Source: Paracoccaceae bacterium
GTDB taxonomy: Bacteria; Pseudomonadota; Alphaproteobacteria; Rhodobacterales; Rhodobacteraceae
Direction of reading: 5' to 3'
Length of the DNA stretch: 64,000 bases
Assembly: GCA_014654775.1 (NCBI GenBank)
Contig: JACVZW010000059.1
Coordinates: 112,341 to 176,340, forward strand
Within the stretch, counting starts at the first letter, position 1. Every line of letters begins with the position of its first letter. The position numbers were made by a program, and so were the translations under genes. Below the pieces are notes generated by a model that saw only the letters and a program-made list of their open reading frames with translations, was not told the DNA's origin and did not search any database. Shown piece by piece: positions 34,407-43,338 of the stretch.

Positions 34407-35998
34407 GTGTGGTGCTGGAGGTCGAGAATCTCTCTATCCGCTTCCGTCAGGATGGCCGCGTCATCGAGGCGGTCAGGGGCGTGAGTTTCACCGTCGGCAA
34501 GGGCGAGACGGTCGCTCTGGTGGGGGAAAGCGGGTCTGGAAAGTCGGTCACTGCGCTGTCGACAGTATCACTTCTGCCCGACAGTGCGGGGGTGGAGGGG
34601 TCCATCCGCTATCTGGGACGCGAGATGGTGGGGGCGTCGGAGGCTGAGTTGCGCCGCGTGCGCGGCAACGACATCAGTTTCATCTTCCAAGAGCCGATGA
34701 CGAGCCTGAACCCCCTGCACACGATCGAGCGGCAATTGGGCGAAAGCCTTGCCCTGCATCAGGGATTGTCGGGCGATGCCGCGCGGGCGCGGATCGTGGA
34801 CCTGTTGAACAAGGTGGGCATCGCCGATGCCGAAAGCCGCCTTGGCGCCTATCCGCATCAGCTGTCGGGCGGGCAACGGCAGCGGGTGATGATCGCCATG
34901 GCGCTGGCCAACGGGCCAGAGCTTCTGATCGCGGACGAACCGACCACGGCGTTGGACGTGACGATTCAGGCGCAGATCCTCGACCTGCTGGCCGAGTTGA
35001 AGGCGAAGGAGGGGTTGAGCCTTCTGTTCATCACCCACGACCTTGGCATCGTGCGCCGGATCGCGGACCGGGTCTGCGTGATGCAGGGCGGCGAGATCGT
35101 CGAACAGGGCCCGGCGAAGGAGATTTTCGCCAATCCGCAGCATCCCTATACGCAGAAACTGCTGGCGGCCGAACCAAAAGGCGTGCCGGAGCCCATCTCC
35201 GCCGACGCGCCCGAAGTGGCGCGGACGGAAAACCTGCGCGTCTGGTTTCCCATCCAACGCGGGCTGCTGCGTCGCACGGTTGGCCATGTGAAGGCGGTGA
35301 ACGATGCCAACCTTTCTGTTCGGGCGGGTGAGACGCTGGGGATTGTGGGCGAAAGCGGATCGGGCAAGACGACGCTCGCATTGGCCGTGTTGCGGCTGAC
35401 GCCTTCGGAGGGCCGCGTCGTCTTTCTGGGGCGCGAACTGAAGGGCGTCCACGGCGCCGATCTGCGCGCGCTGCGCCGCGACATGCAGGTGGTGTTCCAA
35501 GACCCGTTCGGCAGCCTCTCGCCGCGCATGACGGCGGAACAGATCATCGCCGAAGGGCTTGGCGTGCATGGCGTGGACCCCGGACGCGACCGCCGCGAGA
35601 TGGTGGCCGAGATCATGACCGAGGTGGGGCTCGACCCGGCGTGGATGGGCCGCTATCCGCACGAATTCTCGGGTGGGCAACGGCAGCGCATCGCCATCGC
35701 GCGGGCGATGATCCTTCGGCCAAAGCTGGTGGTGCTGGATGAGCCCACCTCGGCGCTGGACATGACGGTGCAGGTGCAGATCGTTGATCTTCTTAGGGCG
35801 TTGCAGCGGAAATGGGGCTTGGCCTATATCTTCATCAGCCACGATCTGCGGGTGGTGAAGGCGTTGTCGCATAGGGTAATGGTAATGAAATCGGGTGATG
35901 TGGTGGAAGCGGGCGAGTGTGCAAGCGTGTTTGACGCGCCAAAGAGCGACTATACGCGATCCCTGATGGCTGCGGCCTTCGGGGGGGTCGTGGCGTGA
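34403..35998 (+). CDS. yejF: Peptide ABC transporter ATPase YejF (two ABC domains)
   Basis: A 531-residue protein with two complete ABC domains. Each has Walker A GESGSGK (near 40 and 314) and signature LSGGQRQR or FSGGQRQR; Walker B is LLIADEPTTALD in the first and LVVLDEPTSALD in the second. Between them (about 245-275) is the oligopeptide-transport C-terminal motif ending NPQHPYTQKLLAAEPKG. This fused layout is standard for YejF. Its TGA overlaps the GTG of the next glycosyltransferase gene. Confidence 0.92.
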   Translation: MSVVLEVENLSIRFRQDGRVIEAVRGVSFTVGKGETVALVGESGSGKSVTALSTVSLLPDSAGVEGSIRYLGREMVGASEAELRRVRGNDISFIFQEPMTSLNPLHTIERQLGESLALHQGLSGDAARARIVDLLNKVGIADAESRLGAYPHQLSGGQRQRVMIAMALANGPELLIADEPTTALDVTIQAQILDLLAELKAKEGLSLLFITHDLGIVRRIADRVCVMQGGEIVEQGPAKEIFANPQHPYTQKLLAAEPKGVPEPISADAPEVARTENLRVWFPIQRGLLRRTVGHVKAVNDANLSVRAGETLGIVGESGSGKTTLALAVLRLTPSEGRVVFLGRELKGVHGADLRALRRDMQVVFQDPFGSLSPRMTAEQIIAEGLGVHGVDPGRDRREMVAEIMTEVGLDPAWMGRYPHEFSGGQRQRIAIARAMILRPKLVVLDEPTSALDMTVQVQIVDLLRALQRKWGLAYIFISHDLRVVKALSHRVMVMKSGDVVEAGECASVFDAPKSDYTRSLMAAAFGGVVA

Positions 35999-37218
35999 AG
36001 ATCCTTCTGGTTCACCAAAATTTCCCCGCCCAGTTCCTGTATCTTGCGCCCGAGTTGAAGCGGCGCGGGCATGACGTGGTCGCCCTGACCGACACCCTGA
36101 ACAAGCGCGAGTCGGAAGTGCGCACCCTGCGCTATCGCCATGATGCGCCGCAGGTGGACGCGCAGGCCTGCCGTCTGGGGCGCAACTACACAACGCAGAG
36201 CGACCGTGGCGTGACCGTGGCGCGCGCTTGCCTCCGGCTGCGGCGTGAAACGGGGTATGTGCCTGACGTGATTTTCGGTCATTCCGGCTGGGGCGAGACG
36301 CTGTTCTTGAAGGAGGTCTGGCCCGAGGCGAAGCTGATCGTCTATGCCGAATTCTACTATCGCGGGCAGGGTGCGGATGTGGGTTTCGACCCAGATGCGG
36401 GCGATAGTAGTTTTGATCAGGTGCTCATCGCACAAGGCCGGACGGCCCATCTGGGGCAGTCGCTGCTGCATGCGGATGCGGGCGTTTCGCCTACGGAATG
36501 GCAGGCGTCCACCTATCCGCCCGCGCTGCGGCAGATGATCGAGGTGATCTTTGATGGCGTTGATAGCGTGGCGGTAAAGCCCGATCCGGCGGCCAGTGTG
36601 ACGCTGCCGGATGGCCGCATCCTAAGGGCGGGGGATGAGGTTCTCACCTTCGTGAACCGCAATCTGGAACCCTATCGCGGCTATCACAGCTTCATGCGGG
36701 CCCTACCTGAGGTGCTGGCCGCGCGGCCGGAGGCACAGGTTGTGATCGTGGGGGGGGACGACGTGAGCTATGGTCCGCCACCCAAAGATGGGCGGCGCTG
36801 GAAGGACATCTATCTTGATGAGGTGAAGGATCGGCTGGACCTTTCGCGGGTGCATTTCCTTGGGAAAGTGCCCTATCCCACCTTCGTGTCGCTGATGCAG
36901 GTCAGCCGGGCGCATGCCTATCTGACTTATCCCTTCGTCCTCAGCTGGTCGATGCTGGAAGCGATGTCGGCGGGGGCGCTGGTGATCGGGTCGGATACCG
37001 CACCGGTGCGCGAGGTGATCCGGGATGGCGAGAACGGCCTGCTGGTCGATTTCTTTGATATCGCGGGCTGGTCGCGGACGCTGACCAAGGCGCTGGAGGC
37101 ACCGGAGCAATTCCTGCCCTTGCGCGCGGCGGCCCGGCAGACGGTGCTGGAGAAATACGACCTCCGCTCGGTCTGCCTGCCGCGCATGGTGGCGATGGTG
37201 GAGCGATTTGCGCCGTAG
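35995..37218 (+). CDS. Family 4 glycosyltransferase
   Basis: A 407-residue GT-B enzyme. The N-terminus reads KILLVHQNFPAQFLYLAPEL. The C-terminal half has NRNLEPYRGYHSFMRALPEV (around 220-240), VHFLGKVPYPTFVSLM and the donor-site segment SWSMLEAMSAGALVIGSDTA (about 318-337). Cell-surface polysaccharide enzymes often look like this. The GTG start overlaps the yejF stop by 4 bp, so it is co-translated with a peptide importer, an odd pairing with no obvious functional link. The gene ends inside a palindromic repeat. Confidence 0.85.
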   Translation: MKILLVHQNFPAQFLYLAPELKRRGHDVVALTDTLNKRESEVRTLRYRHDAPQVDAQACRLGRNYTTQSDRGVTVARACLRLRRETGYVPDVIFGHSGWGETLFLKEVWPEAKLIVYAEFYYRGQGADVGFDPDAGDSSFDQVLIAQGRTAHLGQSLLHADAGVSPTEWQASTYPPALRQMIEVIFDGVDSVAVKPDPAASVTLPDGRILRAGDEVLTFVNRNLEPYRGYHSFMRALPEVLAARPEAQVVIVGGDDVSYGPPPKDGRRWKDIYLDEVKDRLDLSRVHFLGKVPYPTFVSLMQVSRAHAYLTYPFVLSWSMLEAMSAGALVIGSDTAPVREVIRDGENGLLVDFFDIAGWSRTLTKALEAPEQFLPLRAAARQTVLEKYDLRSVCLPRMVAMVERFAP

Positions 37219-37242
37219 GATGGGCAATCCTGCCCATCCTAC
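37215..37242. repeat. GTAGGATGGGC palindrome, copy 1 (likely bidirectional terminator)
   Basis: GTAGGATGGGCA and its reverse complement form a 12-bp perfect stem with a 4-base loop. The left arm includes the TAG stop of the glycosyltransferase, and the right end is 4 bp from the hemN stop, so it separates convergent genes. Two further copies lie at 39687-39714 and 44345-44372. Confidence 0.85.
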
Positions 37243-37245
37243 CGG

Positions 37246-38601
37246 TCAAATCGCGGCCGAATGCTGCGCCTTTGTCTGGTCATAGGCATCGAAGGCGCGG
37301 GCGATCATCCGGGCAAGGGGCCGGGCTTTCGGCGGGATGGCAAAGCCTTCGGTATCGACATCCACCCAGCCGTCGAAGGCCTTGGCTGCCGTCCTGAACA
37401 TTTCGGTAAGTCTCTGATCTGTCGTGCAAAAATCCCGGATCAGTTCGGCTCGGTTGACGCGGAAGTCGCACATCAGCGCCTCGATGATACGGGCGCGGAG
37501 CAGATCTTCACCCGCGAAGACATGGCCGCGATGGGTGGAGAACCTGCCGTCGCGGATGGCCTTGGTATGGTCCGACGTGCCAGAGGCGTTCTGGGCGTAG
37601 CCTTGCGGGAAGCGGCTGATGGATGAGGCCCCAAGCCCGATCAGGACGGGGGCCGTGTCATCCGTATAGCCTTGGAAATTTCGGCGCAGCGTTCCGTTGC
37701 GGGCGGCGACGGCCATGCCGTCCGAGGGGCGGGCGAAATGGTCAATGCCGATTTCCTGATATCCGTCCCAGGTGAAGAGTTGCCGCGCGGTCTCGAAAAG
37801 GCGCAGGCGTTCTTCGGGCGTGGGCATGGCGTCGGACGGGATCATCTGCTGGCGGCGGCTCATCCAAGGCACATGGGCATAGCCGTAGAGTGCCACGCGG
37901 TCGGGTGAGAGCGTCAGCAGCTTCTGGACCGAATCCGCGATGCGGGCGCGGTTCTGATGGGGCAGGCCATACAGGATATCGGCATTCAGGCTGCCGACAC
38001 CGCGGGCGCGGATGAGGTCGGCCACACGCTTTGTCAGCTCGTAACCCTGTTCCCTGCCTATGGTTTTCTGGATGTCGGGATCGAAATCCTGCACCCCGAT
38101 CGAGGCGCGGTTCATGCCTGCGGCGGCCAGCGCGTCGAGGCGGGCATCGTCGATCTCGTTCGGGTCAATCTCGACCGAGAACTCAGCGCCGGGGCCCATG
38201 GGGACGGCATCGAAGATTGTTTCGGCCAAATCGCGCATGATGTCGGCGGGCAGGAGCGTGGGCGTACCGCCGCCCCAATGCAGGCGCGAGAGGGTGATGC
38301 CGGGGGCGAGGTGGCGCTTGAGAAGCGCGATCTCGGCCTTCAATGTCTGGGCATAGGCGCGGACCGGTTCGTCCGACGAGGTGCCTTGTGTCCGGCAGGC
38401 GCAGAACCAGCACAGCCTTCGGCAGAAGGGCACGTGGAGGTAGAGCGAAATCGATGATCCCGCCGGAACCGATTGAATCCAATCGGTAAACTCTGCCGGT
38501 CCGACCCCCCCGCCGAAGTGGGGGGCGGTGGGATAGCTGGTGTAGCGGGGCACCCGCGCGTCAAAAAGACCGAGGCGCATCAGTTGCGATTCTTGGTTCA
38601 T
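37246..38601 (-). CDS. hemN: Oxygen-independent coproporphyrinogen III oxidase
   Basis: A 451-residue radical SAM enzyme converting coproporphyrinogen III to protoporphyrinogen IX without O2. The [4Fe-4S] cysteines are C60, C64 and C67 in CRRLCWFC. Other family marks are VPRYTSYPTAPHF near 17-29, HWGGGTPTLL and a C-terminal HemN domain. I use the ATG at 38601. In-frame ATGs at 38607 and 38580 are alternatives; none has a good ribosome site. The FnrL box 35 bp upstream indicates induction at low oxygen, complementing aerobic hemF elsewhere in the window. Confidence 0.92.
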   Translation of the reverse strand: MNQESQLMRLGLFDARVPRYTSYPTAPHFGGGVGPAEFTDWIQSVPAGSSISLYLHVPFCRRLCWFCACRTQGTSSDEPVRAYAQTLKAEIALLKRHLAPGITLSRLHWGGGTPTLLPADIMRDLAETIFDAVPMGPGAEFSVEIDPNEIDDARLDALAAAGMNRASIGVQDFDPDIQKTIGREQGYELTKRVADLIRARGVGSLNADILYGLPHQNRARIADSVQKLLTLSPDRVALYGYAHVPWMSRRQQMIPSDAMPTPEERLRLFETARQLFTWDGYQEIGIDHFARPSDGMAVAARNGTLRRNFQGYTDDTAPVLIGLGASSISRFPQGYAQNASGTSDHTKAIRDGRFSTHRGHVFAGEDLLRARIIEALMCDFRVNRAELIRDFCTTDQRLTEMFRTAAKAFDGWVDVDTEGFAIPPKARPLARMIARAFDAYDQTKAQHSAAI

Positions 38602-38635
38602 TCGCATAGCTTTATGAAATGAAAGAAATTCGGCC

Positions 38636-38649
38636 TTGATGCAGATCAA
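38636..38649. promoter_or_regulatory. FnrL box between hemN and fnrL
   Basis: TTGAT-GCAG-ATCAA is a perfect FNR consensus. It is centred at 38642.5. A class II start for hemN would fall at about 38601, essentially at the chosen ATG, which slightly favours the downstream ATG at 38580. For fnrL the start would fall at about 38684, leaving a very short leader, so the box may mainly serve hemN or repress fnrL. Confidence 0.85.
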
Positions 38650-38695
38650 ACCCGCAAGGGTCCTGCGCCCGGGCTGAGAGACGAAAGGGCTGGCC

Positions 38696-39442
38696 GTGGC
38701 TCATCATGATCTGCAGACGGTGTCTCATGAGTGTGGGGACTGTCCGATCCGGCACCGGGCCGTGTGTGCGCGCTGTGAAACGGACGAGTTGCAGCGGCTT
38801 GAGCAGATCAAATACTACCGCAGCTATCAGGCCGGGCAGACGGTGATCTGGTCGGGGGACCGGATGGATTTCGTGGCCTCGGTGGTGACGGGAATCGCCA
38901 CGCTGACCCAAACGATGGAAGACGGACGGCGCCAGATGGTGGGCCTTTTGCTGCCGTCGGATTTCGTTGGGCGGCCCGGGCGGCCGACGGCGGCCTATGA
39001 CGTGACGGCGACAACTGACCTTGTAATGTGCTGTTTTCGAAAGAAACCTTTCGAGGACCTCATGTCCACAACCCCGCATGTCGCGCAGCGTCTGCTGGAA
39101 ATGACGCTGGACGAGCTGGACGCCGCGCGGGAATGGATGCTGCTTTTGGGGCGCAAGACGGCGCGGGAGAAGATCGCCTCGCTCCTCGCAATCATTGCGC
39201 GGCGGGATGCGCATCTGAAGCTGAAATCGGCCAAGGGCGCGATCGTCTTTGACCTGCCGCTGACGAGGGAAGAGATGGCTGATTACCTTGGGCTGACGCT
39301 GGAAACGGTCAGCCGTCAGGTGAGCGCGCTGAAACGGGATGGCGTGATCGAGCTGGAAGGCAAGCGCCATGTCATCGTTCCCGACTTCGATCGGTTGATC
39401 GAAGAGACGGGGGATGACAGCGATGGCGGCTATCTGGTCTGA
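38696..39442 (+). CDS. fnrL: FnrL, oxygen-sensing Crp/Fnr-family regulator
   Basis: A 248-residue regulator. Cysteines 13, 16, 24 and 27 in the N-terminal segment CGDCPIRHRAVCARC, plus the pair at 112-113, supply the ligands of the oxygen-labile [4Fe-4S] cluster. A cNMP-like sensor domain, a dimerisation helix (EMTLDELDAAREWMLLLGRK, about 135-154) and a helix-turn-helix with LTLETVSRQVSALK follow. The start is GTG with AAAGGG upstream; length and ends match R. sphaeroides FnrL as I recall it. It would activate the hem, cco and usp genes around it. Confidence 0.95.
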   Translation: MAHHDLQTVSHECGDCPIRHRAVCARCETDELQRLEQIKYYRSYQAGQTVIWSGDRMDFVASVVTGIATLTQTMEDGRRQMVGLLLPSDFVGRPGRPTAAYDVTATTDLVMCCFRKKPFEDLMSTTPHVAQRLLEMTLDELDAAREWMLLLGRKTAREKIASLLAIIARRDAHLKLKSAKGAIVFDLPLTREEMADYLGLTLETVSRQVSALKRDGVIELEGKRHVIVPDFDRLIEETGDDSDGGYLV

Positions 39443-39489
39443 GTTAACTTTCTGAAATTTCGAGGGAATTGGCAGGGATGGCCGCGCAA

Positions 39490-39533
39490 CGGCTGTGCCC
39501 TGTTTTGTGCCGTCTTTTGTGCAGCAAAGTGTA
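39490..39533 (+). repeat. Dispersed TGTGC-repeat element, copy 2
   Basis: This 44-bp stretch matches 62834-62877 with 5 mismatches. TGTGC occurs at 39494, 39506 and 39518, and TGTAC at 39530, exactly 12 bp apart. It lies between the convergent fnrL and usp genes. Confidence 0.8.
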
Positions 39534-39607
39534 CATACAAATTTCGGCAGATATCTCTGTCGAATTATGGTTAAGGGTGCGTAGGCGCACGTAGTTTACA
39601 AGATGTA

Positions 39608-39653
39608 GGGTGGGGTTGCACCCCACCCGCTGCATCCGGTGTGCCCGGATGCA
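39608..39653. repeat. Two adjacent hairpins between fnrL and usp
   Basis: GGGTGGGG at 39608-39615 pairs with CCCCACCC at 39621-39628 (5-base loop). TGCATCCGG at 39631-39639 pairs with CCGGATGCA at 39645-39653 (5-base loop). Neither has a U tract. Together with the nearby palindrome they could end transcription from both directions. Confidence 0.7.
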
Positions 39654-39686
39654 TGAGTCCAGTTGAGGAGGCGGATGGGTCCAAAA

Positions 39687-39714
39687 GGAGGATGGGCGAT
39701 ATCGCCCATCCTAC
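39687..39714. repeat. GTAGGATGGGC palindrome, copy 2
   Basis: The central 24 bp (39689-39712) are a perfect palindrome, and the full 28-bp arms have one mismatch (GGAG for GTAG on the left). It ends 4 bp before the usp stop, in a convergent gap, as copies 1 and 3 do. Confidence 0.8.
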
Positions 39715-39718
39715 GGGT

Positions 39719-40567
39719 TCAGTGCGCCATCAGGACCGGGACCTCGGCCTGTTCCAGCATGTTCCGCGTCGCCCCGCCGAGGATCGCCTCGCGGAAGCGG
39801 GAATGGCCATAGGCCCCCATCACCAGAAGATCGGCATTGCTGTCGCGCACATGCCGGGCCAGCACGTCGGAGATGCGTTGCAAGGTACGGGCGAGGACCG
39901 ACACCTCGGCGCGCACGCCGTGGCGCACCAGCATCTGGCAGAGCATCCCGCCGGGATCGGAGCGTTCCGGTCCGTGCTGCGGCGGATCGATCACGGCGAT
40001 GGTCACCAGATCGGCCGATTGCAGGAGGGGCAGCGCCTTGCGGATGGCGGTCATCGCCTCGGCCCCCTGATTCCAGGCCAGAACCACCCGGCGGGGCGTC
40101 GCGGCGCGGCCCGCGCCCGAATTGGGCAGGACGATCACCGGGGCCTGACCTTCGAAAAGGGCGGCTTCGACCACGGCCTCGGCCTCGGCCCCCAGACCGG
40201 GGCCATAGGGCCGGGGCTGGACGACGAGATCGGCGAAACGTGCCCGCTGGGCCACCAGATCGGTGAGTGCGCCAAGCTGCGTCACCGCCGCCTCGAGCGA
40301 CCAGCGCAGGGTCGGGGATTGCGCCGTGAGGGCGCGGCGGATGGCGGCCTCTGTCTCGCGCACGTCCTGTTCGGCGCGCTCGAGTGCGGCCTGCAGGATC
40401 ACGGCACCGGATCCGACATAGGAATAGCCGACCTGCGTGCGGTCCACGCCAAGGGCGAGGATGTCGAGATGGGCGTCATGGGCGAGGGCGAGCGCCGCAG
40501 CGCCGGAGATCGCCAGATCGACGTGTTCGGCACCGGTCACCACGGTGAGGATGGATTTGTAGGCCAT
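39719..40567 (-). CDS. Universal stress protein (tandem Usp domains)
   Basis: A 282-residue cytoplasmic protein with two Usp folds. The first half (about 1-145) starts YKSILTVVTG; the second (about 155-282) contains the nucleotide-binding pattern GAYGHSRFREAILGGATRNM. The ATG at 40567 follows a perfect AAGGAGGC. It is divergent from ccoN, with its own FnrL box (40623-40636) placed for activation, so it should be made at low oxygen. The same neighbour is found next to ccoN in R. sphaeroides. Confidence 0.9.
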   Translation of the reverse strand: MAYKSILTVVTGAEHVDLAISGAAALALAHDAHLDILALGVDRTQVGYSYVGSGAVILQAALERAEQDVRETEAAIRRALTAQSPTLRWSLEAAVTQLGALTDLVAQRARFADLVVQPRPYGPGLGAEAEAVVEAALFEGQAPVIVLPNSGAGRAATPRRVVLAWNQGAEAMTAIRKALPLLQSADLVTIAVIDPPQHGPERSDPGGMLCQMLVRHGVRAEVSVLARTLQRISDVLARHVRDSNADLLVMGAYGHSRFREAILGGATRNMLEQAEVPVLMAH

Positions 40568-40622
40568 TGTCGCCTCCTTCGGTTGGATGGTCCCGCAATA
40601 AAGCGATGTGCGGGCCATTACT

Positions 40623-40636
40623 TTGACCGAGGTCAA
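40623..40636 (-). promoter_or_regulatory. FnrL box for usp
   Basis: TTGAC-CGAG-GTCAA, centred at 40629.5. A class II transcription start on the minus strand would be near 40588, leaving a 21-base leader that holds the AAGGAGG ribosome site of the usp gene. Confidence 0.8.
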
Positions 40637-40654
40637 GGCATGGCGCCCCAACGG

Positions 40655-40668
40655 TTGACATGGATCAA
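40655..40668 (+). promoter_or_regulatory. FnrL box for ccoNOQP
   Basis: TTGAC-ATGG-ATCAA, centred at 40661.5. A class II start on the plus strand would be near 40703, 71 bases before the ccoN ATG. Box-to-box spacing with the usp site is 32 bp, about three helical turns, so two FnrL dimers could lie on the same DNA face. Confidence 0.85.
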
Positions 40669-40773
40669 GGCATCGGCCGGTCGGTGATTGCAAAAGCGGA
40701 CCAGTCGCAAAGTGCCCCGCACGCCCCGGATTCGTCCGGTTCTGATCGGGCCAAGAGACGAAGGGACGCAAAC

Positions 40774-42378
40774 ATGTGGGATTATCTGAAACTGATCGTG
40801 TTGGGGTCGATCGCCGTTCTGGCGGCGATTGCCTCCAACTACGGTCATGATCTGGCCTATCAGGTGAATGCGATCGTGGTCATGCTGGCCGCCGGTCTGA
40901 CATTCATCTGGACGCTTCGGACTATGGGCGAGCCGAAGCGCATCAATCGCAACGAATACATGGATGGCGTGGTGCGCGCCGGGGTGATCGCGACGACCTT
41001 CTGGGGTGTCGTTGGTTTCCTCGTCGGTGTCGTGATCGCCTTTCAGCTGGCCTATCCGGCGCTGAATTTCGAGTGGTCGCAGGGGATATTGAACTTCGGC
41101 CGCCTGCGCCCGCTGCACACCAGCGCGGTGATCTTCGCCTTTGGGGGCAATGCGCTGATCATGTCGTCCTTCTACATCGTGCAGCGCACCAGCGCAGCGC
41201 GGCTGTGGGGCGGCAATCTGGCGTGGTTTGTCTTCTGGGGCTGGCAGCTGATGATCGTGCTGGCCGCGACGAGCTATGTTCTGGGCGGCACAAGCGGCAA
41301 GGAATATGCCGAGACGGTCTGGTATATCGACCTGTGGATCACGGTCGTCTGGCTGGCCTTCCTCGCGGTCTTCATGGGCACGCTGATCAACCGGAAGGAG
41401 CCGCATATCTATGTGGCCAACTGGTTCCTGCTGTCGATGATCGTGACCATCGCCATGCTGCATCTGGGCAACAACCTTGCCATCCCGGTGTCGATCTTTT
41501 CGTCGCAGGCGGTGCAGGTCACGGCGGGCGTGCAGGATGCGATGATCCAGTGGTGGTACGGCCACAACGCGGTGGGCTTCTTCCTGACCGCCGGTTTCCT
41601 TGGGATGATGTACTACTTCGTGCCGAAGCAGGCAGAGCGGCCTGTTTTCAGCTATAAGCTGTCGATCATTCACTTCTGGGCGCTGATCTTCCTCTATATC
41701 TGGGCGGGTCCGCACCACTTGCACTATACCGCGCTGCCGGATTGGGCGAGCACGCTGGGGATGACCTTCTCGGTCATGCTGTGGATGCCGTCTTGGGGTG
41801 GCATGATCAACGGGCTGATGACGCTGTCGGGGGCCTGGGACAAGCTGCGGACCGATCCGATCATCCGGATGATGGTGGTTTCGGTGGGCTTTTACGGGAT
41901 GTCGACCTTCGAAGGCCCGATGATGAGCATCAAGGCCGTCAACTCGCTGTCCCACTACACCGACTGGACCATCGGCCATGTGCATTCCGGTGCGCTGGGC
42001 TGGAACGGGATGATCACCTTCGGGGCGCTGTATTTCCTGACGCCGCGGCTGTGGAACCGGGACGGGCTGTATAGCCTGAAGCTGGTGAGCTGGCACTTCT
42101 GGCTGGCGACGATTGGGATCGTTCTCTACGCGTCCGCGATGTGGGTCACCGGCATCATGGAAGGGCTGATGTGGCGCGAAGTGGATGCGAACGGGTTCCT
42201 TGTGAACGCCTTCGCCGACACGGTCTCTGCGAAGTTCCCGATGTATGTGGTGCGCGGTCTGGGCGGGGTGATGTTCCTGACCGGGGCGATCATCATGGCC
42301 TACAACCTGTACATGACGGTGCGGGCACAGCCGGCAAAGGCTGCCGCCAATGCCAACAACTTCGTTCCGGCGGAATAA
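40774..42378 (+). CDS. ccoN: cbb3-type cytochrome c oxidase subunit I
   Basis: A 534-residue catalytic subunit with about twelve membrane segments. Heme and CuB ligand segments are visible: [31 protein letters not shown] and the pair in [13 protein letters not shown]. It reduces O2 to water at low concentrations and pumps protons. I start at the ATG before [10 protein letters not shown], with GAAGGGA upstream; the open frame runs further into the promoter boxes. It is first of ccoNOQP. Confidence 0.95.
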   Translation: MWDYLKLIVLGSIAVLAAIASNYGHDLAYQVNAIVVMLAAGLTFIWTLRTMGEPKRINRNEYMDGVVRAGVIATTFWGVVGFLVGVVIAFQLAYPALNFEWSQGILNFGRLRPLHTSAVIFAFGGNALIMSSFYIVQRTSAARLWGGNLAWFVFWGWQLMIVLAATSYVLGGTSGKEYAETVWYIDLWITVVWLAFLAVFMGTLINRKEPHIYVANWFLLSMIVTIAMLHLGNNLAIPVSIFSSQAVQVTAGVQDAMIQWWYGHNAVGFFLTAGFLGMMYYFVPKQAERPVFSYKLSIIHFWALIFLYIWAGPHHLHYTALPDWASTLGMTFSVMLWMPSWGGMINGLMTLSGAWDKLRTDPIIRMMVVSVGFYGMSTFEGPMMSIKAVNSLSHYTDWTIGHVHSGALGWNGMITFGALYFLTPRLWNRDGLYSLKLVSWHFWLATIGIVLYASAMWVTGIMEGLMWREVDANGFLVNAFADTVSAKFPMYVVRGLGGVMFLTGAIIMAYNLYMTVRAQPAKAAANANNFVPAE

Positions 42379-42392
42379 GGGGGGCATGAGAG

Positions 42393-43118
42393 ATGGCTTT
42401 TCTTGACAAGCACAAGGCAATCGAAACCCATGCGACCCTGCTTTTGGTCCTGTCCTTTCTGGTGGTGACCATCGGGGGGATCGTGCAGATCGCGCCGCTG
42501 TTCTATCTGGAGAACACGATCGAGGATGTGGAAGGGGTGCGCCCCTACACGCCCTTGGAACTGGCGGGGCGGGACATCTATATCCGCGAGGGTTGCTATG
42601 TCTGCCATAGCCAGATGATCCGGCCGATGCGCGACGAGGTGGAGCGCTATGGGCATTACAGCCTGGCGGCGGAGTCGCAGTATGACCATCCGTTCCAGTG
42701 GGGGTCCAAACGGACGGGGCCGGATCTGGCCCGGGTTGGCGGGCGCTATTCGGACGCATGGCATGTGGATCACCTGACCGATCCGCAGAGCGTGGTGCCG
42801 GAATCGGTGATGCCGAAATACGGCTACCTGTCGAACCGCGAGATCGATGGTCGCTATATCGAGGACATCATGGGGACGCATCGTCTGGTGGGCGTGCCCT
42901 ATGACGATGCGATGATGGAGAACGCGGTGGCGGACTTTGTCGCGCAGGCGGACCCGAACAGCGATTTCGCGGGGCTGCAGGAGCGGTATGCGAAGGCCAA
43001 TGTCTCGAACTTTGACGGGCAGCCGCAGCTGACCGAGATGGACGCGCTGATCGCCTATCTGCAGGTGCTGGGGACGATGGTCGACTTTTCGACCTTCACG
43101 CCGGATGCGAGCCGGTAA
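42393..43118 (+). CDS. ccoO: cbb3 oxidase monoheme subunit II
   Basis: A 241-residue membrane-anchored cytochrome c. The N-terminal anchor spans about 14-38, heme attachment is CYVCH at 68-72, and the axial methionine lies in VMPKYGYL. It passes electrons from CcoP or cytochrome cy to CcoN. It lies 14 bp after ccoN and 12 bp before ccoQ. Confidence 0.95.
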   Translation: MAFLDKHKAIETHATLLLVLSFLVVTIGGIVQIAPLFYLENTIEDVEGVRPYTPLELAGRDIYIREGCYVCHSQMIRPMRDEVERYGHYSLAAESQYDHPFQWGSKRTGPDLARVGGRYSDAWHVDHLTDPQSVVPESVMPKYGYLSNREIDGRYIEDIMGTHRLVGVPYDDAMMENAVADFVAQADPNSDFAGLQERYAKANVSNFDGQPQLTEMDALIAYLQVLGTMVDFSTFTPDASR

Positions 43119-43130
43119 GGGGAGGGCGAG

Positions 43131-43337
43131 ATGGAAACCTATAGCCTGCTGAGAGAGTTCGCGGACAGCTGGATGCTGCTGCTTCTGGTCCTGATCTTTC
43201 TGGGGACCGTGTTCTGGGCCTGGAGACCGGGCAGCCGCAAACTGCATGACGAGGCGGCGAAGTCGATCTTCCGCAACGAGTTGAAACCCGCCGGAGGGGG
43301 AGCGCCTGCCCCCGCCCGCAGCGAGAGGGAGGCGTGA
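43131..43337 (+). CDS. ccoQ: cbb3 oxidase small subunit CcoQ
   Basis: A 68-residue protein with one membrane segment (about 13-31, [16 protein letters not shown]) and a basic then alanine/proline-rich tail. CcoQ stabilises the complex and, in Rhodobacter, links it to redox signalling. It sits between ccoO and ccoP with a 1-bp gap to ccoP. Confidence 0.92.
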   Translation: METYSLLREFADSWMLLLLVLIFLGTVFWAWRPGSRKLHDEAAKSIFRNELKPAGGGAPAPARSEREA

Positions 43338-43338
43338 G

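Noticed and set aside
38671-38690. CTGAGA-like segment before fnrL resembling part of a TPP riboswitch
   Set aside because: Only the CTGAGA-like part is present. The second conserved TPP half and the stems are missing, and fnrL has no link to thiamine.
40633-42759. Minus-strand open frame of about 700 codons antisense to ccoN
   Set aside because: ccoN is certain on the plus strand. The antisense product is low-complexity, with no motif or ribosome site.
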